Shown here: positions 7,720 to 15,517 of the stretch, in pieces
Numbering within the stretch: the stretch's first letter is position 1
Layout of the letters: every line of letters begins with the position of its first letter
NCBI GenBank assembly: GCA_013003535.1
Contig: JABDIY010000013.1
Coordinates: 1-36,928, forward strand
Origin: Acidimicrobiales bacterium
GTDB lineage: Bacteria; Actinomycetota; Acidimicrobiia; Acidimicrobiales; SZUA-35
Reading direction: 5' to 3'
DNA length: 36,928 bases
Notes under the pieces: generated by a model
What the model saw: only the letters and a program-made list of their open reading frames with translations
Database searches by the model: none
Told to the model about the DNA's origin: nothing
Made by a program: the position numbers and the translations under genes

Positions 7720-7923
7720 ATGATGTGGGGAATCGGAGGGTTTGGATCCCTGTGGATGCTGCTGATCTGGATCGCTATTCCAACCGCAGTGATCTGGGGG
7801 CTTCGAGCGCCTCAACGAGACCAGAGTCAAAACCGAGCAATCGAGATCTTGAACGAACGCTTTGCCCGAGGCGAAATCGATCGCAGTGATTACGAAACCC
7901 GGCGTGCGGAACTCACCCGCTGA
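7720..7923 (+). CDS. Small membrane protein with SHOCT domain (paralogue)
   Basis: 67 aa. One membrane helix (about residues 9-28) is followed directly by a SHOCT motif (about 38-65: NRAIEILNERFARGEIDRSDYETRRAEL). It is shorter than the paralogue at 4678 and lacks its Trp-rich head. Start choice is between ATGATG codons at 7720 and 7723; AAAAGGAGA precedes both. The Met-rich secreted protein follows 32 bp later, so these two and probably the two-component genes form one operon. Molecular function unknown. Confidence 0.75.
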   Translation: MMWGIGGFGSLWMLLIWIAIPTAVIWGLRAPQRDQSQNRAIEILNERFARGEIDRSDYETRRAELTR

Positions 7924-7955
7924 GCCGTACGCCACCAAGGAAAGGACAAACGAAA

Positions 7956-8282
7956 ATGAGGAACCGAATCATGACAACAGCAGCCGCAACGGCAGTCCTG
8001 GCCGGTCTCACCGGCGTTGCAATCGCAGGCGGCTTTTCTGTCGCCAACGCCGACCCCGGCGACGGACCCGGCACTGGCACCGAATTGTGCGACGAGTACA
8101 GCAACCATGAACTATGGAATGTCGAAGAACACGCACAGTTCCACGACCAGATGGAGAGCCACATGGGCGACTTCATGGGAATGGGGATGGGGATGAACAA
8201 CGGCTTCGACGTCGACGGCATGGATCCCGGCTCAGGGATGGGCGACTGGAACATGGGACGCGGTTCATTCATGGGTCGATGA
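7956..8282 (+). CDS. Secreted Met/His-rich protein, candidate copper-binding
   Basis: 108 aa. A cleavable signal peptide ends near ANA (residues 29-31). The mature part has one Cys (GTELCDEY), three His between about 50 and 70 (NHELW, EEHAQFHDQ), one more in ESHMGDF, and a run rich in Met and Gly (GMGMGMNNGF). Met and His sets of this kind bind Cu(I)/Cu(II) in periplasmic proteins such as CusF, CopC and PcoE, so a copper sponge or chaperone role is inferred. It lies between a SHOCT protein and a two-component system under the dyad at 7501. It is too small and low in complexity to assign to a named family. Confidence 0.7.
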   Translation: MRNRIMTTAAATAVLAGLTGVAIAGGFSVANADPGDGPGTGTELCDEYSNHELWNVEEHAQFHDQMESHMGDFMGMGMGMNNGFDVDGMDPGSGMGDWNMGRGSFMGR

Positions 8283-8352
8283 TCAACGCAGACCCCCGAC
8301 CCGGAACTCTCGACCCCACGACTTGTGGGCGGGGCTCGCGGCGGTTTCCCAG

Positions 8353-9045
8353 ATGACTTCGGTGCTCGTCGTCGATGATGAACCGGAGCTGCGAGAGATG
8401 GTCCGGCGCTATCTCGAAGCAGAAGCCTTCGCCGTCACCGAAGCTGGTGACGGCGACGCCGCGCTCGCGACAATTGCAGGCGCCGAGCCCGACATTGTCG
8501 TGTTGGACGTGTCGATGCCGGGTCGGGATGGGTTTGAGGTACTCCAGGAGCTGCGCCGAACCAACAACGTACCAGTCATCATGTTGACCGCCCGCAGTGA
8601 AGAGATCGACCGGGTTATTGGTCTGACAGTTGGTGCCGACGACTACTTGACCAAGCCTTTCAGCCCTCGAGAACTCGTCGCTCGAATCCGAGCGATCCTG
8701 CGCCGTTCCCGAGCGGACGAACCTGACGCCGGTACCGCCACACTCACCTTCGATGGCCTCACGATCAGCGAAGTGGCACGAGAGATCCACTGCGATGACG
8801 CCGAAGTCGAGATAAGCACCCTCGAGTTCGATCTGCTTCTCTCACTGGCCCGAGCCCCGGGCCGAGTCTTCTCACGAGCTCAGCTCCTCGAACAGGTATG
8901 GGGATGGGACTACTACGGAGTTGACCGTGTGGTCGACGTCCACATCGCCAATATCCGACGACAGCTCCACGATGATGCCGAGAATCCGCGCTTCATCGGA
9001 ACGGTCCGAGGGATCGGCTACAAGTTCATCGCTGAGCCGTTGTGA
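8353..9045 (+). CDS. OmpR/PhoB-type response regulator
   Basis: 230 aa. The receiver domain (1-115) has the acidic pair Asp8-Asp9, phosphoacceptor Asp52 (VVLDVSMPGRDG), Thr79 and Lys101 (LTKPF). The C-terminal winged helix (about 130-228) contains the recognition helix region VDVHIANIRRQL and the typical GTVRGIGYKF end. The ATG at 8353 is chosen over the TTG at 8323 because the receiver core starts there, although no strong ribosome site is seen. It overlaps the kinase start (GTGA, 9042-9045). By position next to a Met-rich copper protein it is a CopR/CusR-like candidate, but the signal is not shown by sequence. Confidence 0.93.
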   Translation: MTSVLVVDDEPELREMVRRYLEAEAFAVTEAGDGDAALATIAGAEPDIVVLDVSMPGRDGFEVLQELRRTNNVPVIMLTARSEEIDRVIGLTVGADDYLTKPFSPRELVARIRAILRRSRADEPDAGTATLTFDGLTISEVAREIHCDDAEVEISTLEFDLLLSLARAPGRVFSRAQLLEQVWGWDYYGVDRVVDVHIANIRRQLHDDAENPRFIGTVRGIGYKFIAEPL

Positions 9046-10154
9046 CACGCTTCTTCACCAGCCTGGGAGCTCGGTTGATGTGGTCCCACCTCGCCGTCGT
9101 CGCAGTCGGAGTTGGCGTTCTGGTTGTCGCTGGCCGTCAGCTCAGCGAAACATTCGTGAACGACCACCTGTCCACCATGGGCTCAATGATGCGCGGCCAA
9201 ACCACCGCCATGGACACCGCAGAATTCGAAGCCGGCGTCCGATCATCGTTCAACCGAGCCCTTTGGTGGGCGGCAGGGGTCAGTGCTGCCGCCGCAGCCG
9301 GTGCAGCCCTCCTGGCTGCCCGCCGGCTCCTGATTCCGGTCGAAGAAGTTCGGGCCATGACCCACCGACTCGCCGCCGGCGCCTACCACGAACGAATCCC
9401 TCTGCCCCGAGAGACAGAACTCGCCGCGCTGGCCTCCGATGTCAACTCCCTGGCCTCAGCACTTGATCAAACCGAACAGAGACGCCTACATCTGGTCGGC
9501 GAAGTCGCACATGAACTCAGAACCCCGGTGGCCACGCTCAAAGGCTACCTCGAAGGCCTTCTCGACGGCGTCTTCGAACCCGACGAAGAGATACTGGCCG
9601 CCTCGATCGTCGAAGCAACACGACTCGAACGCCTGGCCGCCGATCTCTCCACCCTGTCTCGAGTCGAGGAAGGCCGGATCGATATCCAACCCGAACGATG
9701 TGACCTACGAGACCTCATCCACCATGTCACCGGACGACTGAGTAGTCAGTTCATCGACAACAACGTCGACCTCATCATCAGCGAGCTCCCGCCAATGGCG
9801 GCAGTTGTGGACCGTGACCGGATTACCCAAATACTCACCAACGTCATCGGCAATGCACTGGCCTACACCCAGCCGGGCGGATCAGTCCGGATCGCCGGCG
9901 CCGCAACAACCAAGGACACCGTGATCACCGTGGGCGATACGGGCCGCGGACTCACTAGCGACCAACTCGAGCTGATCTTCGAGCGATTCTACCGGGCAGA
10001 CAGATCCACAACCGGCGGAAGCGGTATCGGGCTCACGATCGCCCGCACCTTGGCCCGACGCCACGGCGGAGACCTCACTGCCACCTCCCCAGGCCTCGGA
10101 CACGGCGCCCAGTTCACCCTCACCCTCCCCGTCGCAGCCGAATCATCGAAGTAG
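9042..10154 (+). CDS. Membrane sensor histidine kinase
   Basis: 370 aa, GTG start overlapping the regulator stop. Two membrane helices (about 14-32 and 74-95) enclose a short extracytoplasmic loop of about 40 residues. A HAMP linker (about 95-145) is followed by the H-box with His157 (VAHELRTP), N-box near 264-274 (ILTNVIGNALA), G1 DTGRG at 299-303 and G2 GSGIGL at 326-331. All catalytic motifs are intact. The sensor loop has several Met (TMGSMMRGQTTAM) and one His, a composition compatible with copper sensing, but this is only suggestive. It should phosphorylate the regulator encoded just upstream. Confidence 0.93.
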   Translation: MTRFFTSLGARLMWSHLAVVAVGVGVLVVAGRQLSETFVNDHLSTMGSMMRGQTTAMDTAEFEAGVRSSFNRALWWAAGVSAAAAAGAALLAARRLLIPVEEVRAMTHRLAAGAYHERIPLPRETELAALASDVNSLASALDQTEQRRLHLVGEVAHELRTPVATLKGYLEGLLDGVFEPDEEILAASIVEATRLERLAADLSTLSRVEEGRIDIQPERCDLRDLIHHVTGRLSSQFIDNNVDLIISELPPMAAVVDRDRITQILTNVIGNALAYTQPGGSVRIAGAATTKDTVITVGDTGRGLTSDQLELIFERFYRADRSTTGGSGIGLTIARTLARRHGGDLTATSPGLGHGAQFTLTLPVAAESSK

Positions 10155-10320
10155 CTGCGGCGACGTTGACCGTCGGCCACAACGGATGCAGCGAACCTCC
10201 TTGCGACTCCACTCCCACGACACCCGCATCTGTTGGCTTCGGTTGCCATGACGTCCTGTCTCTCGGTCCAAACCGGCGCCTCCCGGCTTCTCAGCCAATA
10301 GGACCTGACACGGATGGAAC

Positions 10321-10337
10321 TCCTACAGGCTGTAGGA
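10321..10337 (+). promoter_or_regulatory. Dyad operator upstream of rhodanese lipoprotein gene
   Basis: TCCTACA-GGC-TGTAGGA, perfect over 17 bp, 37 bp before the ATG at 10375. TAGGAT at its right edge is a plausible -10 hexamer. Confidence 0.7.
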
Positions 10338-10374
10338 TTCTTGGATGTTGGTCAACTTGAGAAAGCGGTAGGAC

Positions 10375-10845
10375 ATGCCTGGATCCCATCGCAATGTCCG
10401 GACCACCCACCGTCGGGCGCCGGGATGGATTCGGATCGTTGCGGCCACTCTCAGCGTCGCCGTACTGGCCGTCGCGTGTGGCGGCAGCGGCGACGACGTC
10501 GGTGAGCAGGCCGACTCGATACGGCTACTGGAACCGACCGAATTCGCCGAGTTCGTCGATGACAATCCCACAGTCGACCTGATCAATGTTCACATTCCCT
10601 ACCAAGGCCACATCGAGGGAACGGACGCCTTTGTCAACTTCGAGCAGATCCTCGATTTCGCCGGCCTCCCCGAAGATCGCGACGATCCGGTCGTGTTGTA
10701 CTGCCGGTCCGGGAACATGTCGGGCCAGGCAGCCGAGGCGTTGGCTGAAGAAGGCTACACCAACATCGTCGACCTCAATGGCGGTATGAACGCCTGGACC
10801 GATTCCGGCCGGGAGCTCCTCACCGATGAACCTGCCGACGGCTAG
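10375..10845 (+). CDS. Rhodanese-domain lipoprotein
   Basis: 156 aa. Signal peptide with lipobox LAVAC (lipidated Cys35), so the protein is anchored outside the membrane. The rhodanese domain spans about 50-148, with active-site Cys110 at the start of the loop YCRSGNMSGQAA and the usual domain end (NGGMNAWTDSG). Rhodaneses carry sulfane sulfur on this Cys; an exported one could handle thiols or persulfides. It is monocistronic, preceded by the dyad at 10321-10337 and convergent with the TlpA-like gene. Confidence 0.88.
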   Translation: MPGSHRNVRTTHRRAPGWIRIVAATLSVAVLAVACGGSGDDVGEQADSIRLLEPTEFAEFVDDNPTVDLINVHIPYQGHIEGTDAFVNFEQILDFAGLPEDRDDPVVLYCRSGNMSGQAAEALAEEGYTNIVDLNGGMNAWTDSGRELLTDEPADG

Positions 10846-10861
10846 CGAAGTTGCCTAGTGA

Positions 10862-10886
10862 TGTCTCCCGCCGTCACCGGACCGGC
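10862..10886. terminator. Weak inverted repeat between convergent genes
   Basis: CCGTC and GACGG arms around a 12-nt GC-rich loop lie in the 50-bp gap between the rhodanese gene and the convergent TlpA-like gene. There is no T-tract. It could act as a bidirectional terminator, but the support is weak. Confidence 0.25.
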
Positions 10887-10895
10887 CGACGGTGC

Positions 10896-11477
10896 TCAAT
10901 TGCGATAGCCGTCGATTAGGCGGTTGAGGCCGTCCCGGGTCACGCCACCGAGGATGCGTTCGACCACGATGCCGTTGGGGGCGACGAGGAAGGTCTCGGG
11001 AACACCTGTCGCTCCGAAGTCGATGATGACCGAACTGTAGTCTTGGCCCATGACGGGCCAGCTGCCGCCTCGTTCAGCGAAGAACGCTCGGACGTCGTCG
11101 TCTTCATCGCCAAACACGACGCTGACCAGCGACACGTCTCCGAGTCTTCGGTGTTCTTCATCGAAGGCCACCAGTTCCGGATGTTCGACCTGACACGGTA
11201 CACACCACGTCGCAAAGAGATTCACGACGACCCATCGGCCGCGGAGCGCATCTATGTCAAAGGGCTCACCCGCCAGTGTCGTGCCCTGGAGTTCCGGGAC
11301 AATCTTGCCAACTGCGCGCGATGCCTCGGCGCTGTCGCCGTCGCTACGCCCGAATGCGATCAACGCCACAGCTGCGACCATTGACAGGCCGACGACGGTG
11401 GCGACGGCACGGATTTGGCTAGCTCGTCGCGAAACGGTGAGAAGTTCCTCGTTGCGGGGTTCCTCGGGCAGGTTCAC
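10896..11477 (-). CDS. TlpA/ResA-like membrane-anchored thioredoxin
   Basis: 193 aa, GTG start. An N-terminal anchor is at about residues 24-43, followed by a thioredoxin fold with active site WCVPC (Cys92, Cys95), preceded by VVVNLFAT and followed by the cis-Pro loop GVPETFLV. The TlpA/CcmG/ResA family reduces extracytoplasmic disulfides, taking electrons from CcdA-type membrane proteins; a ccdA gene lies at 13337. The start overlaps the stop of a 32-codon ORF (GTGA), which itself overlaps the CopC-CopD stop, so all three are probably one transcript starting near the dyad at 13162. Confidence 0.9.
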   Translation of the reverse strand: MNLPEEPRNEELLTVSRRASQIRAVATVVGLSMVAAVALIAFGRSDGDSAEASRAVGKIVPELQGTTLAGEPFDIDALRGRWVVVNLFATWCVPCQVEHPELVAFDEEHRRLGDVSLVSVVFGDEDDDVRAFFAERGGSWPVMGQDYSSVIIDFGATGVPETFLVAPNGIVVERILGGVTRDGLNRLIDGYRN

Positions 11478-11572
11478 GGTTCGAACCCGTGGCTTTCAGC
11501 CCCTACGAACGCGCTCACCCAGAGTGTGCCCCAGAATGCCGGAGTCTTGGTGTCGCGTGGCGGCTCTGTCAT
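11474..11572 (-). CDS. Tiny 32-aa coupled ORF between copC-copD and tlpA-like gene
   Basis: This frame starts with an ATG overlapping the CopC-CopD stop (ATGA at 11569-11572) and ends in a TGA overlapping the TlpA-like GTG start (GTGA at 11474-11477). It encodes a short peptide with a Pro/Thr head and a hydrophobic middle (PAFWGTLWVSAFVG). It may be a small membrane peptide or simply a coupling ORF that lets ribosomes cross a 91-bp gap. No family is recognised. Confidence 0.5.
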   Translation of the reverse strand: MTEPPRDTKTPAFWGTLWVSAFVGAESHGFEP

Positions 11573-13083
11573 GACGCGGCCGCCACCAAGAAGGCGGTGA
11601 CAATGACTACCGCACCAAGCACGGCTGCTTCGATGGTCACTGCGGCCCGGAACTCGGTGGAGAGGTCGGGATCGGTGGGGGCTGCGTTGAGCTGGGGAAT
11701 CAGAACCACGTGGTTGTAACCACCGCCGGCGACCGCAACCGCCACCAGTACTGTCTTGGCGATAAGAAGCCGACCCCACGGCGTTTGCCAGAGCTCTGCT
11801 GGAGAGTCGAGCACGATGACCGCCAAGATCAGCCCGGCGACACCGACAGCTGCCAGGGCGGCGGAAGCGACCACGGAGAACCGGACGGCGAGCTGCAAGG
11901 TTCGGAGCTCGTGGTTGCGTCGGTGCCGGCGCCAAAGGACAGCTGCCAACATGATGACTCCGCCGGCCCACACGGCTGCGCCGGCGACATGCACGATGTC
12001 CACGAACCCTGTCACCATCCGGTTGCCCTTGCTGACGGTGTGACCGTCGAAGATGAACGAGGCCAGCACGACCGCGGCACCCAAGAACGCTCGGGCTGAG
12101 TCGGTGTCAATGGACCAGGCCCGGTCTCCGGTGAAGAGATACGGTTCGCCCACCTCGACGACTTCGGGTTCGGGGGCGAAGAAGTCGAAAGGCGAGCCAG
12201 TCGTCGTTGTTGGCCCGGCGCCAACGCCGGCGAGTTCCTTGATCGCCACGATGGGGTCCGCCGCTTCGGTCGCACGCGTGGTCGACAGTCGGGCACCGGT
12301 TGCCAGAGCGAAACCGCCGACCGCTCGTAGACCAATGGCGATGCCGAGCGAAGACAACACGACGTCGGTGAGTGCGGTGTAGCTCCACAGCGCAGAAGCG
12401 GTGCCGCCACCAGCGACGGCGACTTGTGCAACCAACTCGACAACTGCGCCGATCAGCAACAACGCGCCGCCGCGGCGGACCCAGTAGAGCACGAAGCGAA
12501 TGTCAGCTCGGGCTCCTCGAAGGACCGCTGCGGCAAAAACGAGGGCGCCAATGCCAACCATGGCGCCCGCAAGGCCAATAGTCCGGGCCGCAGCCGCTAT
12601 CCATTCGGCGGTGGCGGTGGGGCTGTCGCCGCTGGCGAGGAACGTCTCCAGATCCACGGTTTCTTGAGCTGGGAGCGTAGGTGTTCGGGTTGCGGCGTCG
12701 GAGGTTGCGGGGGCGGTGACCGTGAAACTGAACGATCCGTCGATGGGGTGGGCGTCAGGCGCTTTGACCATCCATCGAAAACCGAACGTCCCCCCGGCGA
12801 GCGGAGGGTCGAAGCTCAGGCTCCAGGTCAAACCGTCGACGGTTGTGGCCGAGGTTGGTGTGCGAAGTTGGCCGGCGGCATCAAGGATTTCAAACGCGCT
12901 ACCGGTGGGTTCGGCTTCTCCAGAGAAAACCAGGTTGATTTCGGTCAGCGGGTCGACCACGGTGGCCCCATCGGCCGGAGTGGATGACTCGAAGCCCGTG
13001 TGAGCCGATGCCGGTGAGGCGTACCCAATCACAGCTGCGGCAACCGCTAGGACCAATAGAATCGTTCGGCGGGCGAGAATCAT
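11569..13083 (-). CDS. CopC-CopD fusion copper resistance protein (copy 1)
   Basis: 504 aa. The signal peptide ends after ASA27, making His28 (HTGFESS) the mature N-terminus, as required for Cu(II) binding in CopC. The second ligand pair, Asp110 and His112 (PDAHPIDGSF), is present, so the CopC domain (28-125) should bind Cu(II). A Thr/Pro linker follows. The rest is the CopD membrane domain with about eight helices, conserved blocks FDGHTV and VHVAGAAVWAGG, and a late GGYNHVVLIP. CopD is thought to move copper across the membrane. The operator at 13162-13180 lies upstream and the coupled small ORF and tlpA-like gene downstream. A paralogue is at 29442. Confidence 0.93.
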   Translation of the reverse strand: MILARRTILLVLAVAAAVIGYASPASAHTGFESSTPADGATVVDPLTEINLVFSGEAEPTGSAFEILDAAGQLRTPTSATTVDGLTWSLSFDPPLAGGTFGFRWMVKAPDAHPIDGSFSFTVTAPATSDAATRTPTLPAQETVDLETFLASGDSPTATAEWIAAAARTIGLAGAMVGIGALVFAAAVLRGARADIRFVLYWVRRGGALLLIGAVVELVAQVAVAGGGTASALWSYTALTDVVLSSLGIAIGLRAVGGFALATGARLSTTRATEAADPIVAIKELAGVGAGPTTTTGSPFDFFAPEPEVVEVGEPYLFTGDRAWSIDTDSARAFLGAAVVLASFIFDGHTVSKGNRMVTGFVDIVHVAGAAVWAGGVIMLAAVLWRRHRRNHELRTLQLAVRFSVVASAALAAVGVAGLILAVIVLDSPAELWQTPWGRLLIAKTVLVAVAVAGGGYNHVVLIPQLNAAPTDPDLSTEFRAAVTIEAAVLGAVVIVTAFLVAAAS

Positions 13084-13161
13084 TTGAACCTCTAAATGTT
13101 GGGATCGGGACGGTGAACACGAAAGGCGTTCTTCACCCCACGCCCAGCGCCGTCAAGGATG

Positions 13162-13180
13162 CTACTACAATGAGTCGTAG
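13162..13180 (-). promoter_or_regulatory. Dyad operator upstream of copC-copD copy 1
   Basis: CTACTACA-ATG-AGTCGTAG, two mismatches to perfect symmetry, about 80 bp before the start codon at 13083. Confidence 0.6.
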
Positions 13181-13304
13181 ATGACACGGTCACCAACGTT
13201 GTGTGCGCCCGCTGGAACAGGTGGCCATTTCGTCGCTGGGCTGGACGGCAAAGCTATTGATCGTTCTTGGGTTGGTTGGTGTTGTTGTGTGTACCGAGGC
13301 CTGA

Positions 13305-13323
13305 CTCCGACATAATGTCGTAG
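13305..13323 (+). promoter_or_regulatory. Dyad operator upstream of ccdA-like gene
   Basis: CTCCGACA-TAA-TGTCGTAG, one mismatch between its arms, 14 bp before the ATG at 13337. With the site at 13162 it gives the divergent copC-copD and ccdA units one operator each. Confidence 0.65.
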
Positions 13324-13336
13324 ATGTGAGATCGGG

Positions 13337-14233
13337 ATGGCATCGATGAATCAAGCCGCGTTGGCGCTGGCGTTCGCCGCAGGAATGGTTGCGAGCTTCA
13401 ACCCGTGCGGCTTCTCGCTGCTTCCGGCCTATTTGGCGATGTTCGTTTCTGGTGACCGGGTCGAAGAACGTCTTGAGAGCCGGATCCTCCGGGCGATCGG
13501 CGTCGCCGCCGCCGTGTCGGCCGGTTTCATCGCCGTGTTCGCCACCGCCGGCATCATTCTCGACCGGTTGGCAGCAGGTGTCCGAACCCAGCTGCCCTGG
13601 GTCACGATCGCCGTGGGTGCCCTGTTAGTGGTTGCCGGCCTCGCCACCCTGGCAGGCTGGAAGCCAGAATTGGGAGTCGTCCCGCCCCAGCTTGGGCGCC
13701 GAGGAGGGGGTTTCCGGTCGATGGTCGGCTACGGCGTAACCTACGCCGTGGCTTCACTGACCTGCACCTTCGGGCCGTTCCTTGCGGTCACCGGCGCGGC
13801 GCTCAACCAGTCCATGATCGGCGGAATCGCAACCTACCTGGCCTACTCGTTGGGGATGGGAACCATCATCTTGGCCATCAGCCTCGCCGCAGCGCTGGCT
13901 CGGACCGGACTGGCCAACCGACTCCGGTTCATCTCCGGCCATGCCGGCCAGCTTGGCGGTGTTCTGATGGTGATCGCTGGCGCGTACGCAATCTGGTACG
14001 GGCGTTGGGAACTCGCCGTCTACAGCGGTGACCTCGACACCGACCCGGTGGTCGATGTCGGGGAGGACCTCCGGCTCTGGTTCGTTTCCAGGATCGACCA
14101 ATTGGGAGCAGCTCGCCTAGCTTTGGTGGTGGCTTCGATCGCTGCGGTTGCTGTTGTGGTCGCTTGGTCCTCACGGCGTCGACCCAGGTCTGGTCCCACC
14201 CCGATCGCGGCCGAGGTCGAAGGCGTCGAATAG
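13337..14233 (+). CDS. CcdA/DsbD-type thiol-electron transporter
   Basis: 298 aa membrane protein with six core helices plus an additional C-terminal helix near 260-278. The two redox cysteines of the CcdA family are present in their usual settings: Cys24 in FNPCGF and Cys143 in LTCTFGP. CcdA passes electrons from cytoplasmic thioredoxin to extracytoplasmic thioredoxin-like proteins; possible partners are the TlpA-like protein at 10896 and the TGA-containing thioredoxin at 20558. ATG at 13337 is used; 13346 is an alternative. A polar loop near 225-245 is an extension relative to minimal CcdA. Confidence 0.92.
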   Translation: MASMNQAALALAFAAGMVASFNPCGFSLLPAYLAMFVSGDRVEERLESRILRAIGVAAAVSAGFIAVFATAGIILDRLAAGVRTQLPWVTIAVGALLVVAGLATLAGWKPELGVVPPQLGRRGGGFRSMVGYGVTYAVASLTCTFGPFLAVTGAALNQSMIGGIATYLAYSLGMGTIILAISLAAALARTGLANRLRFISGHAGQLGGVLMVIAGAYAIWYGRWELAVYSGDLDTDPVVDVGEDLRLWFVSRIDQLGAARLALVVASIAAVAVVVAWSSRRRPRSGPTPIAAEVEGVE

Positions 14234-14330
14234 GCGGTCGGCGCTCTCGCGCCGCGTTGCCACGGGCTCTAGGTATCTAGGCTGGGAGGATCGGTGACGA
14301 TAATCGACCGGCGCCCACCACCGGTACCGG

Positions 14331-14540
14331 TCACTGGCTGTCCACCGCCGGTGCGTGTCGTGCTTTCACCGCCACCCACGCGGCGGTTCCGACGCAGCCA
14401 GCGACGACGAGGGCGATGACTCCACCGGCCAACCAGGCCCCGGTGAGCGTCACGGCTCCCAGCGCCACGGCCATCACCAGCCCACAGCAAAGCGCCATGG
14501 TGACGAAAGCTGCAATCCGTGTTCTGATCTGTTCCATCAT
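14331..14540 (-). CDS. Small two-helix membrane protein with CC motif (MerF/MerT-like)
   Basis: 69 aa from the ATG at 14540 (second choice 14537), with GGAAGGAA just upstream. Two membrane helices lie at about 8-28 and 33-53; the first carries a Cys-Cys pair (MALCCGLVM) and the second one Cys. Vicinal cysteines in the first helix are the hallmark of MerT/MerF mercury transporters, and the protein resembles the gene product at 32370. It may carry a soft metal ion across the membrane (inference). The 31-bp palindrome at 14551-14581 abuts the ribosome site, so control should be tight. Confidence 0.6.
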   Translation of the reverse strand: MMEQIRTRIAAFVTMALCCGLVMAVALGAVTLTGAWLAGGVIALVVAGCVGTAAWVAVKARHAPAVDSQ

Positions 14541-14550
14541 GCGGTTCCTT

Positions 14551-14581
14551 CCAAGACTACGACAGTTTGTCGTAGTCTTGG
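14551..14581 (-). promoter_or_regulatory. Perfect 31-bp palindromic operator
   Basis: Arms CCAAGACTACGACA (14551-14564) and the exact reverse complement (14568-14581) flank GTT. It contains the best copy of the local consensus, CTACGACAGTTTGTCGTAG. It sits directly upstream of the 69-aa CC membrane protein, and the gap to the M56 gene end is only 54 bp, so readthrough from the regulator operon may also cross it. Confidence 0.8.
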
Positions 14582-14634
14582 TATCGGTTGGGAGCACCTT
14601 CACCTTGAGTGTCACCACCGATTATGTGTCAGCG

Positions 14635-15516
14635 TCAGCGGCCGCAGATGTGCCCGGCCAGGTCAACGAAATGGTGAAGCTGAACCGAGGACGCAGCGAC
14701 CGTAGCTGCGGCGACAGCGACAGTGATCGCCATAGCCGTGCCGGTCACCCGAGCTGATAGAGGTTCGTCAAGCAGTGCGTTTACACGGAAGGGGATTGAC
14801 CCGCCACCGAACGCGCCGACGGTCCCGGCATAGTCGGTTGTGGCCAGGGCGGCCCGGGCGATTGATACTGCGACGAGCTCTCTGTCACCCTCCATCGCTT
14901 CGACCGCTGCCTCATCTGCAGCCCGTTCGGTGGCGAGCCGGAGCTGTTCGACGAGCGGCCGCAGCGGAGGCACGACAGCGACAGCTATGGCGCCTAGGAG
15001 GAGGTATCGGTGGTGGTTCTGGTGCAGGTGGGCCCGTTCGTGGGCGAACAGGACCTGGCGCCCGCGGACGTCCAGGGCGCCGAGGAGACCGTTGGAGACA
15101 ACAACACAGCCGGGGTTGCCTGGGGCTGCGTAGGCGATTGGTTGGTCAGTGTCCAGGACTTGGATGCGGTGGCCTTCGGTGCCCGCCACCGCCCAGCGGC
15201 GCTGCTGCACCACCCCCCTGATTCTCATCAGGGCGGCACCGAGTAGCGCTGTGGCGATGAGACCTTCGAACACGCCCACCTCGTGGTGCAGCGGGATGAG
15301 CGGGCACCATTTGATCAGAGCGAGCACCATCGCTGAGCGGGCAAAAAACCCCGCTGTGGCCAGGGCAATCACGACGAACGCGGTGCTGGCGGTGATTGCG
15401 GCAATGATACTCAGGACGCGGATCGTTGCCATTGGCCGCATTGGCCAGCGGTACAGGCCAGCACTGACGCCGACTGCGACCGCTACCAAGCCGGGCAGCA
15501 CGAGCGAAAGCGTCAA
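14635..15516 (-). CDS. M56-family membrane metallopeptidase (BlaR1/MecR1-like)
   Basis: 293 aa. N-terminal helices (about 1-20, 32-56, 62-70, 84-98) precede a cytoplasmic zinc-peptidase domain with HERAH at 159-163 and a third ligand Glu in ERAADEAA (197). A last helix at about 263-280 leads to a short tail containing His-His, His and Cys (LHHFVDLAGHIC). In BlaR1/MecR1 this peptidase is activated by an outside sensor domain and removes the partner BlaI repressor. Here the beta-lactam sensor domain is absent; the His/Cys tail could take its place. The start codon is probably TTG at 15516, 1 bp after the blaI stop. Confidence 0.88.
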   Translation of the reverse strand: MTLSLVLPGLVAVAVGVSAGLYRWPMRPMATIRVLSIIAAITASTAFVVIALATAGFFARSAMVLALIKWCPLIPLHHEVGVFEGLIATALLGAALMRIRGVVQQRRWAVAGTEGHRIQVLDTDQPIAYAAPGNPGCVVVSNGLLGALDVRGRQVLFAHERAHLHQNHHRYLLLGAIAVAVVPPLRPLVEQLRLATERAADEAAVEAMEGDRELVAVSIARAALATTDYAGTVGAFGGGSIPFRVNALLDEPLSARVTGTAMAITVAVAAATVAASSVQLHHFVDLAGHICGR

Positions 15517-15517
15517 C

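Noticed and set aside
11475-11491. tRNA T-arm-like stem-loop CACGG-TTCGAAC-CCGTG
   Set aside because: No matching acceptor, D or anticodon arms upstream; it lies in the coupled ORF/TlpA coding start.
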